A stretch of 64,000 nucleotides of DNA from contig CAUYUJ010018715.1 in NCBI GenBank assembly GCA_963575745.1, positions 668,699 through 732,698 of the forward strand, in the 5' to 3' direction. The notes beneath the pieces are model-generated. The model saw only the letters and a list, made by a program, of their open reading frames with translations. It was not told the origin of the DNA and did no database searches. Below are positions 40,481-51,817 of the stretch, piece after piece; within the stretch, counting starts at the first letter, position 1, and each line of letters starts with the position of its first letter. Position numbers and translations under genes: made by a program. This DNA comes from Prorocentrum cordatum. Its lineage: Eukaryota > Sar > Dinophyceae > Prorocentrales > Prorocentraceae.

Positions 40481-40634
40481 ATCCTCCCTTTGCGCGCCTC
40501 CCCTCCCACCTGCCCCACACTGGCAGCAGCGACAGGCCAGGATCTCCCCGCCACGACCCGCCCGCCCGTGCCTGCCGGGGGCCGCCCCCCTCACGCCCCC
40601 GCCCCCCGCCGACTCTTCGCGCGCACGTCCGACC

Positions 40635-40980
40635 GGGGAGGGGGAGGAGGAAGAGGACCCGGAGGAGGAGGGGAGAGGAGGAGGAGGGATGAGGAGGAGG
40701 AGGAGGAGGAGGAAAAGGAGGAGGGAGGAGGAGGAGGAGGAGGAGGAGGAGGAAAAGGAGGAGGAGGAGGAGGAGGAGGAGGGAGGAGGGAGAGGAGGAA
40801 GTATAACACAAATGAGGAACACGAGGAGGAGGAGGATGAAGACTAGGAGGCGGAGGGAGGAGGAGGAGGAGGAGGAAGAGGACATGGAGGAGGAGGAGGA
40901 GGAGGGAGGAGGAGGAGGGAGGAGGAGGAGGAGGAGGAGGAGGAGGAGGAGGAGGAGGAGGAGGAGGAGGAGGGCGGGGA
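40635..40980 (+). repeat. GGA tract
   Basis: Near-pure GGA broken by AAGTATAACACAAATGAGGA; that interruption recurs in the GGA tract at 45235-45270. Confidence 0.95.
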
Positions 40981-41928
40981 GACGGAGGGAAAAGACGACC
41001 ACGCCCCCGCGGTCTGGACTCCGGGGCGATCCACGAGAAGAGCTGCCCGCACCCACCGGGTCACGGCCCAGGGGCCCGGCCCGCGAGGCTGTGGACGTGG
41101 CTGTCTTTCCCGCCGACGACGCCCCCACGCCTCCTCGCGAATGCCTGATCGGGCGGGGGTCGTGCCCATTCACAGCCTGACGCAGTGCCGCCCCCGCAGA
41201 GATCCATCCAGCGTGCTGATTTTTTCAATGCAGGGCCCTCGGAAGACCTGGCAAGCCCCTTCCCAGGGCTGCACTTTATAATCCTGGGCCGTTCTCGGGC
41301 AGCAATGTCGCCCCAAGGCGAGGGCCCCCAGAGGCCGAAAACAGAACAAAACGCTCGCATTGCTCTTGCGCCAGTGGTTTGGCAGTCCGGCTCCCCCCTC
41401 CTCGCTCCTCGCCTCCCTCCGAGGCACAGCACTGTCGGCGGCGAACCCTGAGATCTGACGGTGCAGCTTTTTATCCGCGGCCCCCGAGGTCTCGAGACAC
41501 TTCCCCGGGGGCAGATGTCCGCCCTGTGATGCCCTCTGGGTGGCCCTGCGTTGACCACCCTCGACCAGACACCCCCGGGACTCCCAGAGACGACCAAGAT
41601 TACCCCAAGCGTCCTCGATCCTCGGTCCCCCCCCCTCCCCCTCGATCCTTGACTTCCAAGAGGGGATGGCGACCCTCCTGGTGGCGACCACCCCTTGGCA
41701 CTGGCCGGGAGTGAGGGAGCTGGGTCAGGGGAGGAAACCTCGACCTAGAATCGGCGATACGGTGCTGCTAGACCGGTGATAAGCCCCCCTTCGCGAGCCC
41801 GAGCGGCCCAGGAATCGGCGGTACGTGGCTGGTAGATCGGCGACAGGCCCCCTCTGGCGAAGCCACACGGTCCCCGCGGCCACAGGCGGGGTGGCCTACT
41901 GGAGCCCCCAGAGATGAGTGGGCGATTG

Positions 41929-43328
41929 TTACCAGCCTCGAACGTATCCCTATCCCTAAGATTGACACGCCAAAAGGCGATCAATCTTAGAGAGAGCTCC
42001 ACCACCGCTTTACTCTGGAAAATTGCCAACCTTTTCCTCCGGAACCCGGGGGTCGCCCCCCCCCCCCTCCGAAAATCCCCCCCCCCCCGCTGGAACCCCT
42101 CCCCCCCCCCCCCTCCCCGGCAAACCCCCCCCCCTCCCCTAACCCTCCCCCCCCCCCCTCCCGCTCGAAAACCGAGGGGGGGTCACTACCAGTTCGAACC
42201 CTCCCCCCCCCCCTCCGGATCCGGAAAACCGAGGGGGGTCACTACCGGTTCGAACCCCTCCCCCCCCCCCCCTACCCTTCGGATCCGGAAAACCGGAGGG
42301 GGTCACTACCGGTTCGAACCCCCCCCCCCCCCCCCCCCCCACTCACCGCCAGCAAACGACTCCCGGTCCCCACCACCGTCCGCATCACATCCCCCACTGG
42401 TGTTCCCAGCACCACTGTCCTCACCACCGCTGTCCCCACTGGTTCCACCACCGCCCCTACTGTCCCCACCAGTGGCCCCACCACTGTCGCACTGTCCCCG
42501 CTGTCCCCAGAACTGTTCCCACCACGGTTCCACTCTCCCCACTGTCTCCACGGCCCCAACCACTGCCCGACTATCCCCACTGTCCCCACTGTCCCACTGA
42601 CTCCTCCGCTGTCCCACTGAGCTGTCCCACTGTTCCCACCACTGTCCCCACTGTCCCCACCACTGTCCCCACTGTACCTCTGTCCCATTGTCCCACCGCC
42701 GTCCTCGCCACCGCCTTCACCACTGTCCCCACCACCATTGTACCCTCCACTGTCCCACTGTTTCCACCTCATTCCCATTGTCCCCACACCACTGTCCCCA
42801 CCACCACCGTCACCACCACTGTCCACTGTCCCCCCCTGTTCCCACCATTGTCCCCACCACTGTCCCCACCACTACCGTCCCCACCACTGTCCCACTGTCC
42901 CACTGTCCCCACCACTGTCCCGCTATCCCCTCACCACTGTCCCCACCAACACCGTCCCCACCACTGTCCGCACCCCCACTCGGTTTTCGAGGGGGGGGGG
43001 GGTTCGAACCGGTAGTGACCCCCCCCGGTTTTCGAGGAGGGGGGGGGGGGGGGGGGTTCGAACCGGTAGTGACCCCCCCCCCCCTTTTCATGATGAGCTG
43101 GGGGGGGGGGGGAGGGGTTCGAACCGGTAGTGACCCCCCCGGTTTTCCGGAGGGGGGGGGGAGGGGTTCGAACCGGTAGTGACCCCCCCCGGTTTTCCGC
43201 CAGCAGCGGTAGGGCACGCTCTTTCCAATCTTAGGGGTTCGCCCTCAAAAAAAAAGAGAATCCCTAAGATTGGCATCGTGATGAGGAGGTGCCCAGCGTG
43301 GGGATAGGGATATGTTCCAGGCTGGTAA
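41929..43328. mobile_element. MITE (156 bp when unbroken) split by a 1.2-kb insertion
   Basis: Ends 41929-41956 and 43301-43328 are inverted repeats with 26 of 28 matches (TTACCAGCCT...ATCCCTATCCC), flanked by GATTG at 41924-41928 and 43329-43333. Same family as 26990-27146. The interior is interrupted at CAATCTTAG, which is duplicated. Confidence 0.9.
41991..43225. mobile_element. Inserted symmetric element with 9-bp target duplication
   Basis: Flanked by CAATCTTAG (41982-41990 and 43226-43234), a site inside a MITE. Ends share GAGC, ACCGCT and GGAAAA at matching spacing, imperfectly. The left part has three C-rich units ending GGTCACTACCGGTTCGAACC; the right part has four units that are their reverse complement. 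The centre (42360-42980) is a CCACTGTCCC minisatellite. No coding capacity. Confidence 0.82.
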
Positions 43329-43369
43329 GATTGGGGGCTCATGGGTTCCCCCTCCGGAGCCTAGCCCCT

Positions 43370-43545
43370 GGTGGTCTTCGGGCCATGCCTCGGGTCTCCG
43401 GCGACCGTTCCTGGCGATGCGGGCACCCCTGGAACTTTGTCGGCAAGGCGCAGCAGCTGGAACGCAGGCCCAACTGTGAGCACTGCTTGGAGCAAACGAG
43501 AATGTCAGAAAAACATCCCCGACCCTCGATTCCGAGAAAACCGTT
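43370..43545 (+). repeat. Repeat R copy
   Basis: GGCGACCGTTCCTGGCGATG, GGCACCCCTGGAACTTTGTC, GGCGCAGCAGCTGGAACG. Confidence 0.72.
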
Positions 43546-43699
43546 ACCCGGGAGCATAGCACAGGAGAGCCCAGAATCGGATCGATAAGTCGGATCAGCG
43601 GTCGAAATGAATCGGATCCACGGACATCGGCAGACCAATGGGGAGAAGTCGCATCGGCGGAAATCGGCAGGCTCGTAAGACCTCCATAGAGAAACCGAA

Positions 43700-44135
43700 C
43701 TCCTGATCGGAATTCGAAACTGAATCAAAGCCATAATCTATAGAAACTGAATCGAATCGAGCAGACATAATCAACATGACCCCTGAGCTTGTCCCGGAGG
43801 GGGGGGAGGGGGGTGGGGAGGAGACGGAATCCGTTCCGTTGGAACAAGGAGTGACGACGGACAAACGTGTCCCCCTTTTCCAAATTTCAGAGGGGAGAGG
43901 GGGAGGAATAAGTGAAGGGCGGAAAGACGAATGGGGAGGGGGCGCAGGGTGAAGGTCCAGAAGAACACTTCGGGAGGCGCGCGGCGGGATGAGCGGCGCG
44001 CCCGCTGCCGCGCGCAGCGGGCGCTGCATTGCTCCGCGGAGGGGCGGGGGGCCAGGGGTTCGATCTGCGGGCAAGGCCCTCCCTGCGCGCGGCCGGATGA
44101 TCCTAAGGAGCGCATGCGCCAGCGTCAGCGTTCGG
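43700..44135. other. No gene recognised
   Basis: Contains a G-rich run at 43797-43820 and GC-rich DNA after 43930; open frames show no domain. Confidence 0.45.
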
Positions 44136-44139
44136 TGGT

Positions 44140-44305
44140 CCCGCCTTCTCAGGAAGCTCGGAAGTCCCCCAGCCTTATGAGACGTTTTCCGAGTCTTCCT
44201 TCAAGACACAAAAAACCTATCAGCAGGCTGGAGGCCTTCTGAGAAGCCCCGCCGGCTTCTGAGAATGCTTTCTCCTTTTCATTTCCCCTCCTCGCTCGCC
44301 GCCGA
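44140..44305 (+). repeat. Family I copy
   Basis: GGCCTTCTGAGAAGCCCCGC, CTTCTGAGAATGCTTTCTCC, TCGCTCGCCGCCGAGC. Confidence 0.78.
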
Positions 44306-44339
44306 GCATGGGAACAAACAACAACATGGGCATAAACGT

Positions 44340-44420
44340 TCGGAGGCCCGCGTGGATTTCTCGGATCGGCGCTGGAACCCCCTGGCGGCGCCTCCGGCGC
44401 CGCCCCTGACGCGCTCCGCG
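44340..44420. repeat. Fragment of the 7.1-kb inner inverted repeat
   Basis: CGTGGATTTCTCGGATCGGC, CCTGGCGGCGCCTCCGGCGC, GACGCGCTCCGCGCGCAAGG. Confidence 0.7.
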
Positions 44421-44489
44421 CGCAAGGTAGGGGGCTCCGGTCGGCGGGGCGAGAGCGAGCCTCTTCCGGTTAATAGCTAGCCCGAGGCG

Positions 44490-44490
<1 letters not shown>

Positions 44491-44541
<51 letters not shown>

Positions 44542-44562
44542 CGCACACACACACACACGCAA
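44491..44562. repeat. (AC)n microsatellite
   Basis: ACACAC with GCACAC variants. Confidence 0.97.
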
Positions 44563-44681
44563 ACACTGGGCCCGCTTTTCCCAGCGGCGACTCCGCACCG
44601 CGTCTCGGGGGCAGCCGTGGGGTGCAACGGGGCCGAATTGGGACAGCAGCCGAAAGGGGGGAGACGAGACTACAGGGGCCC

Positions 44682-44826
44682 CAGAACACACAAATAAATG
44701 CACACAAATAAAAATATGTCCCATATCTTCCCATATTTTCTGGGTTTTTGTCTTCCCCCCCACTTCCCATATTTGTTCATATTTTCCTGGGCATCGACGA
44801 TTCATTGTGTCTGTGTGTTTTTTCCC
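44682..44826 (+). repeat. Family C copy
   Basis: GAACACACAAATAAATG, CCCATATTTTCTGGGTTTTT, GACGATTCATTGTGTCTGTG. Confidence 0.87.
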
Positions 44827-45164
44827 CTCCTGAGAGACGCGCGGACAGGGCGACGAGCGCTCACAGCGCACACTGGGCCAAAACACGTCCTGAAGCTCAT
44901 TTGGCGGCGGCCCTCCGCCGCCATCCCCCCTTCCGGGTGCGCAGGAGGGGAGGGGTGCCACTAGAGGCTCGCTGGCGATGCATCGGGGAGAACATCGGGC
45001 TGTCTACCGAGCCGCATCGGTGATGCACCGGCGATTCGGCGCGATCTTCCGACCCCCGTGCTCGGGCCCTGTCTGGGATGCCCAGAGCTACAGGAAGAGG
45101 AAGGGGAAGGAGGCGATGAACGGAGCAGGACCAGGACAAAGGAGGTAATAATGAGCGAAGGAGA

Positions 45165-45335
45165 GGGAGGAGGAGGAGGAGGAGGAGGAGGAGGAGGAGG
45201 AGGAGGAGGAGGAGGAGGAGGAGGAGGAGGAGGAGGGAGAGGAGGAAGTATAACCGAAATGAGGAACACGAGGAGGATGATGAAGATTAGGAGGCGGAGG
45301 GAGGAGGAGGAGGAGGAGGAGGAGGAGGAGGAGAA
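45165..45335 (+). repeat. GGA tract
   Basis: Interrupted by AAGTATAACCGAAATGAGGA, shared with 40800. Confidence 0.95.
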
Positions 45336-45619
45336 GGCATGAACTTGAAAGGATGGGGGAAGGGAGGCTTAGGGGAAGCGGACAGCGAGGACAGAAGGGG
45401 CGGGCGGATGAGAAGCAGACGCACCTGAGGAGAAGATGTGCGGGAGAGCGCGCATCGTGGCCCGAGACAGGAGCGGGTACGAGGGGGGGGGCCGGGGAGC
45501 GTACCGGAAGGGTCACGACATCTGGGGGGGGCCTCCGTGGCCCCAGCCACGATATACCAGAGTGAAGGGGGCCGAGAGGTCATGCAGTGTCCCCAGGTGC
45601 ATGGCTGACTTCTGCGGTA

Positions 45620-46421
45620 CGGGTTGTTATTGTTGCTGGTGTTGTTCTTGTTGTTGCCGTTGGTGTTGTTGATGCTGTAGTCGTAGATGTTGTTGTTGTA
45701 GTTGTTGGTGTTGTTGTTCGTGTAGGTGTTGGTGTTGTATTGTTATTGTTGATATTGTTGGTGGTGCTGTCGATGTTGTTGTTTGTTGATTGGTTGGTTG
45801 GTTGGTTGATTGGTCGTTTGGTTGGTTGGTTGGTTGGTTGTTGTTGTTGTGGTTGTTGTTGTTGTTGTTGTTGTTTCTTGATTGTTGCGCCTTGTTTGTT
45901 GTTTGTTGATTGTTGAATGCTGCTTGTTGTCGTCGTTCCGCCCGCGACCCGGTCCGCGACCCACCCGCGACCCACCCACGACCCACCCACGATCCACCCG
46001 CGACCCGCCCGCGACCCACTCGCGACACACCCCGCGACCAACCTAGCGACCCACCCGCGACCCACCCCGCGACCCGCCCGCGACCCGCCCGCGACCCGCC
46101 CGCGACCCACCCGAGACCACCGGGTGACCCACTCGCAACTCACCCGCGACCCACCCCGCGACCCACCCGCGACTCGCCTGCGACCCACCCGCGGCCCACC
46201 CCGCGCCCGACCCTTCACTCTTATCCGCAAGTGTGGGGTGCAGGCGGGTCGCGGGATGGGTCGCGGGTGAGTCGCGGGTGAATCGAGGGATTGGTCGCGT
46301 GTGGGTCGCGTGTGGGTCGCGGGTGGGTCGTGGACCAGGTCGCGGGTCGCGGGCCAGGTCGCCGGCGGGACGACGAAAACAACAACCAACAAACAACAAA
46401 CAACAATGAACAGACAAGAAA

Positions 46422-46459
<38 letters not shown>

Positions 46460-46485
46460 ACAGCAACAACAACAACAATAATGTA
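45620..46485. repeat. Symmetric element: GTT arms around a CGACCCACC minisatellite
   Basis: Left: GTT/TTG-rich tract to 45935, then GTCGTTCCGCCCGCGACC and CGCGACCCACC repeats. Near 46235 the strand sense flips to GGTCGCGGGTGGGTCGCGG, followed by GGCGGGACGACGAAAACAAC and an AAC/CAG tract. The right half is broadly the reverse complement of the left. Confidence 0.85.
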
Positions 46486-46489
46486 AAGA

Positions 46490-48240
46490 CTCTTAGCTCT
46501 CACGAACACACATGTCTAGCATTCTGTATACCCCAACCCTCGATACCCGCTCGTTTCGTCTTCGATCGCACCCCCTTTCGTGGGGAATATCTTCCTTGTC
46601 GGCCACTGACTGACATGCCAGGAACCCTCGAGAACATATCATATCATGACACAGTATGGCATACAATAACATAACAATGCCATAACAGTATAGAGCATAA
46701 GACGACATCACAGCACGTACGAACATGGCATAACAGAGGACGACATAACACAACATAATATAACATAACCGTATGACACCTTGACAGAACATAACCGAGC
46801 ATATGTTAACGCACCTTGGCATAACAGATCATGTCATGGCACAGCATCGCAGAACAGATCATGACGCGCTAACAACATAGCAACATAGCGACATCGAACA
46901 CGACATACCAAAACATTACACAGCATAACAGGGCAGAACAGAACACGCGCTTGGCAGAAGATGACAGAACAGGACATAGCAATGCCATGACAAAACAGGG
47001 AGTACCAGAACAAAAACAGACAATCCCAGAGCAGAAGCTGACAGAACAGAAGACGGCATAGCAGAACATAACCGAGCATATCATATCACACCTTGACATA
47101 ATATATCATATCATATCATGGCACAGCACCACAGAACATATCACAACACGACATCAGAGCACAGCGACAGATACTACCATAACAGATCATACCATGACAC
47201 AGCATCTAAGAAAAGACGAGACCACAACATCAGAGGATAGCGACGACGAAGACGACAGAACACAACATGGCACACCAGAACATGACAGAACAGAACATGA
47301 GCATGACAGAACATGGCATAACATACCAATGCCATGACAGCATAGAACAGAACACGACATCACAGCACATACCATCGCAGAACATGACAGAACAGAGGAC
47401 GACAGAACACAACGTAACATAACATAACCAAGCATTCCAAATCACACCTTGAGAGAACATAGCAGAGCGTAACTTAACGCACCTTGACGCAACAGATCCT
47501 GCCATGGCATAACATCACAGAACATAACATACCGCGATAACAGAGCATAGCGACATTGAACACGACAGAACAAAACATTACACAGCAGAACAGGACAAAA
47601 CAGAACACGCGCTTGGCAGAATATGACAAAACAGGACATAGCAATGTCATGACAAAACAAGGCATAACAGAACAACACAGACAATCCCAGAGCAGACGCT
47701 GACAGAACAGAAGACGACAGAGCACACCATAGCAGAACAAAACCGAGCATATCACACCACACCTGGACATAACATATCATATCATGACACAGCATCACAT
47801 AACATATCATAACACAACCGCAGAGCAAAGCGACAGATACTAGCGAAACATACCATAATACCCTGTACAGAGCCGAGCCGTCAACAAACATAATATCACA
47901 TAACCTTCCAGAGAAGAACATGCCATACCATAACACGGCATAAACACCAAAACATAACGCAACCAAGTTTAGCACAACTTAGCCATGACACCACATAACA
48001 TACAGTAGCCATGATACAACATATCATATCATTACACAGCATCACACATCAGGACATATCACGACAACAACACACAGCGAGCCAGACTAGCACATCATTC
48101 CATGATATGATATACTGAACCGAGCTGGCGATAACATCACGGAGCAACTCATAGCATTCCATAACCGGACATACCATACCATGTCATTACATACTCAATC
48201 AGACGAACACCATAAGCAAAGAGGAGTACCATTGCAGACG
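46490..48240. repeat. ACATAACA/CATATCAT low-complexity region
   Basis: About 1.7 kb of degenerate 5-10 bp words (AGAACATAACA, CATATCATATCATGACACAGC). Related sense-opposite words (GTTATGCTGTG) occur at 56450-57170. Confidence 0.8.
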
Positions 48241-48245
48241 ACGCA

Positions 48246-48480
48246 TCTAGTGAGCAGGGACCGACCGTCCCGAAAGGCCTACCACGACATGTTCTTAGAC
48301 CCCAACATGTTTTCATAGCAAAAACAACGTTCTTGGAACATAAACCCGTTGAATTAAATCAATATGGTCTCAACCAGAAATGTTATAAGAAATTGTTGCA
48401 CAAACCACAACCGGTTCTTAGAACATTAGTTGGTCGGCCTATAGGCAAGCTGAGACGCTTCGCCACTGCTTGAATCTAAC
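48246..48480 (+). repeat. Repeat V without the M segment
   Basis: GGGACCGACCGTCCCGAAAG, CCAGAAATGTTATAAGAAAT, GAGACGCTTCGCCACTGC. Confidence 0.68.
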
Positions 48481-48764
48481 GTCACAGGCGTGACGACGTC
48501 ACGCCAGCCCGTCGATAACAGAACAAGACATAATATAACACAACGTTACAGAACGTGACTACATGGAACACGGTTGAACCGTTCTGTGAATCCAGGAGCG
48601 GCACTTGTCGACCAATCAGGCGACCGCGCGCCATCGGAAACAAACGCTTAAGGTTTCGGTGGGGATCGCTCGAAGCAAAATAATTCGTTGTTTCTCGGCT
48701 TCAGCTGGCCGGAAACAGGCCGGCCGGCTCCATGTTTGAGACGTTGTGGGCCTCCCTGGACCGA

Positions 48765-48890
48765 GACAGCTATTCCCCGGACCTCTCCAGGGAAGCGTTC
48801 TGACCAACATTCCAAGGCGGATGCAGCCGTGGCGACGAATGCCTCCCAGGAGGCCCAAGGAGGCGAAAACGAGGCCAGGGTAACGGCTTC
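48765..48890 (+). repeat. Family A copy, followed directly by family B
   Basis: TATTCCCCGGACCTCTCC, GTTCTGACCAACATTCC, GTGGCGACGAATGCCTCCCA. A family B copy starts at about 48893. Confidence 0.75.
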
Positions 48891-48892
48891 GG

Positions 48893-49025
48893 CACCCGGA
48901 CGCCATGATTTTTGTCGACCCCCAAAAGTCTCTACCCATTCGCTGGGACTGGTTTTTCATCCTGAATTGTTTTTTGACGGTCCCGAGGTCTGGGGGGGTC
49001 TGGGTTTCCTCCTGGGAACATGAGG
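48893..49025 (+). repeat. Family B copy
   Basis: GACGCCATGATTTTTGTCGA, CCCCCAAAAGTCTC, GGTTTTTCATCCTGAATTG, GACGGTCCCGAGG. Confidence 0.72.
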
Positions 49026-49224
49026 GCTCGGAACAAAAACACTTTGAGTCCTCGTCGGCCTCGCCCCCCCCTTCGCTCGGACGCCCCTGGCGCCCTCCCT
49101 ACAGGGCCGCCGCCATGAAGCGGCGAGCCCTGCTCTTAGGTAGCCATTCATGGGAGGTCCCGCGAAACGCTTAGGCGTTTAAATACGTCCCCTGTTGGCT
49201 CCACTCCGCGCCGCCGATGGGGGG

Positions 49225-49345
49225 GCCTCGGTGTATCTTCGAGGAAAGCTTAGAACCCTGCTCGGAAGGCCGGGGGACCCCTGTACCTTCTGAGAAGGCC
49301 TTCTCCTTCTCACTTCCCCCCCTCGCTCGCCTCTCGCAATGACCG
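49225..49345 (+). repeat. Family I copy
   Basis: CTTCTGAGAAGGCCTTCTCC, TTCCCCCCCTCGCTCGCC. Confidence 0.72.
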
Positions 49346-49354
49346 CCCCGCAGA

Positions 49355-49500
49355 CATGCGACGTCCTGATGTTTCCAACACGGGGTCCCTGGAAAACCCG
49401 ACCCTGTCCCCAGGACCGGCTTTTCGTCCCGAGTCGTTGTTTGACGGCCCCGGGGCCCTGCGAGGGCCCCCCGAAGCCGAAATTTGCCGAAAACCTCCCG
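49355..49500 (+). repeat. Family B copy
   Basis: ATGCGACGTCCTGATGTTTC, GGACCGGCTTTTCGTCCCGA, GTCGTTGTTTGACGGCCCC. Confidence 0.75.
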
Positions 49501-49918
49501 CTCTGATTTCTGTACGGCGCAATCCTGTATGGGACGACATCGTCTGGCAGCATCGCGCCACGGTCATCAGCGACGTCATCGTCGGCAGGATCGCAAAGGC
49601 AAACATCACAAACATCGTCACGCTCCTCCGACTCACCGTCATCTTCTGTGCCAGCCATGCGTACGTAGCTCAGCTAAGAAGGCGCCAACCCTGGAAGAGC
49701 AAGACGAATCCGCACGATCCGATCGGATTACCGTTCATGACATGATTGAGATGGCACACCTCTTGATAACGCGACTCAGTACCCGAACCTGGCGCGATCA
49801 CGTGTCCCTGGCCATCACTGGCCAACCGGTGAATGTCTGCCACTGGGAGATTCTCCGATCTCTGCTGTCCGACCGCGGTTGCGCCCAAGTGGCAGAGGCT
49901 GGACGTGCCTCCAAGCCT
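49500..49918. other. Non-repetitive island with open frames, unassigned
   Basis: A minus-strand frame from 49658 reads MAGTEDDGESEERDDVCDVC followed by a further acidic stretch. Plus-strand frames are also open (for example HDMIEMAHLLITRLSTRTW). None matches a family I know, and which, if any, is coding cannot be decided. Confidence 0.35.
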
Positions 49919-49919
49919 T

Positions 49920-50170
49920 AGCGGGCCCCAGAAACGGCAGGGCCGTTCTTTTCACCGTTTCCGAAAACAAGCCCCTTGAAAATGGAAACGGCAAAAAAAC
50001 GGCGACCGGAAACAGCAACAACAACGGCTCCAGGAGTGGAACCAGAGCGGGAACCCGCAAAAGAACGGCAAAACGGAACCGGTACTAAAAAAACGGCGTC
50101 GAAACTGGCAACAAAGCGGCAAAACGGAACCGGTGATAAAAAACGGCCCTGTCGTTGCCAGGGCCCACTG
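49920..50170. mobile_element. Repeat M with roughly 35-bp terminal inverted repeats
   Basis: Left end GGGCCCCAGAAACGGCAGGG then CCGTTCTTTTCACC is mirrored at the right by an end whose complement reads GGGCCCTGGCAACGACAGGG then CCGTTTTTTATCACC. Interior has ACGGCAACAA-type short repeats. No clear target duplication. Confidence 0.78.
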
Positions 50171-50810
50171 AGCTCCCAGCCACGGCTCTGGCGCGAGCCT
50201 GTTCTCTCACCCCTGTCGTCGGGTAGCGTCCTCCTCCTCCTCTGCGCTCGGAGCCGCCCGCTCCCGGCCTCCCTCTTGGCCCCTTCCGGAGGCAGGGAGG
50301 GCTCGCAGACCTGGTCCCAGGCTGGTCGTCGACCAGCAGCGGATGCACCGAGCCCGTGCGCAGCACGTCTGATTGCAAACACTGAGTCACAGCCGTTCTG
50401 TTTTCAATGCGCGCGCACTTGCTCACGCTCCTGGACCTTCGCCAGCGTGACGCAACCACCCGCAGGTACTACACGAGGCTTTGATGCCTACAGCATCAAA
50501 TGCCAAGGCCAAGTGCAAGCGACATGGCCACTGTAAACGTCCTAGCACGTAGCGCAAAATTGCCACTCATTTTCCTGTACTGTGGCCTGATACGAGGAGA
50601 CGGGGTGAATTCAGGACGGAGGCGCAAATCGTGCAACGGCGCCTCCTGGGCCGACAGATCCAGCACCCCTCCAACTTAGGTGCCGATCGCATTCCTGCCG
50701 CCGCGCGCCGTTCCTTCGCCCGGTGTGCTTTGACGCGGGCTCGGGGCGACGCAGACGATCAGACCGGGAAGGACCTTTCCTGTCTGCGCAGGGAGCGGAG
50801 CCCACCGTGC
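50171..50810. other. No further gene recognised downstream of the protease
   Basis: Region beyond the protease stop; would hold its 3' UTR. No dinoflagellate polyadenylation signal can be recognised by eye. Confidence 0.45.
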
Positions 50811-50814
50811 GCGG

Positions 50815-51817
50815 TCAGATCAGGAAGCCCTGGGTCGTGTCGGCGAGCGCTGGCTCGGACGTCGTGTCCCATAACACGTCGGCTGTGGTGTCGGCGAGCG
50901 CCGGTCCGGACGTCGTGTCCCATGCCTCGCCGGCCGTGGTGTCGGCGAGCGCTGGTTCGGACGTCGTGTCCCAAGCCTCGCCGGCCGTGGTGTCGGCGAG
51001 AGCCGGTTCGGACGTCGTGTCCCATGCCTCGCCGGCCGTGGTGTCGGCGAGCGCCGGTTCGGACGTCGTGTCCCAAGCCTCGCCGGCCGTGGTGTCGGCG
51101 AGCGCCGGTTCGGACGTCGTGTCCCAAGCCTCGCCGGCCGTGGTGTCGGCGAGAGCCGGTTCGGACGTCGTGTCCCATGTCTCGACGGCCGTGGTGGTCG
51201 CCCCTGGCAATGACACCACGGGGTAGCTGGGCATGACCAAAATGCCACACTCGCCTGATCCGTCTTGGCCGGGCCCGCGGGCCAGCCGGAAGTAGCCGCC
51301 CTCGCCCCAGCTGAGGCCCCAAGAGTTCTGGATGAGCCAGTAGTCTTTACCATCCTCGCTGCCCCAGCCCACCACCACCACTGCGTGGTTGACCGCCGAT
51401 GTGCAGTCCCCAGAGAAGATACCGCTTTGGTAGAGCTTCAGCCCCCCGGAAGCCTGGACCTGGATTCCGACGGTCACTGGCTGCTTGGCGACCGCGTCCA
51501 TCAACGCCGCCTCGGAGCCACTTTCAACGTCCATGTGCCCCAGCACGGCTCCCTTGGGGATGCCCACCTCGCAGGCACGGGAACCGCACTCGAACTTCCG
51601 GGAGCGGTACGGGTAACTCTCTGCGGTGCAGAGCGGCGACAGACTGGCGTACTCGTAGGTCCCGTCGAATTCGCCGCCGTCGCACCCGGTGTTGCCAAAC
51701 TCCTCCCCGGCGCAGTCCAGCAGCTGCTGCTCGCTGACGTTCACCATCTGCTCAGAGGCTATTCCCCACGCGCTGGCCAATGCGCTGGCGGACGCGAAAG
51801 TCCAGCACGCGCCGCAC
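50815..51817 (-). CDS. Protease exon 5: catalytic domain and repeat tail
   Basis: Starts after TTTCACAG with the catalytic-Cys segment CGACWTF and runs without interruption through NVSEQQLLDCAG, GCDGG, the His and Asn motifs and the C-terminal repeats to TGA at 50815-50817. This exon alone identifies a C1A peptidase. The internal Met at 51780 is not the start, because it would remove the catalytic Cys. Confidence 0.95.

Noticed and set aside
40121-41173. 350-residue Pro/Ser/Leu-rich frames on both strands
   Set aside because: Translations of TCC/GGA tracts on opposite strands of the same DNA.
42160-43200. tRNA B-box-like GGTTCGAACC, suggesting tRNA genes or SINEs
   Set aside because: The motif is a palindrome within C-rich units; no A box, anticodon arm or acceptor stem could be folded around it.
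50815-51780. Protease start at the Met at 51780
   Set aside because: It would drop the catalytic Cys motif, which is open in the same frame just upstream, behind a clear acceptor.
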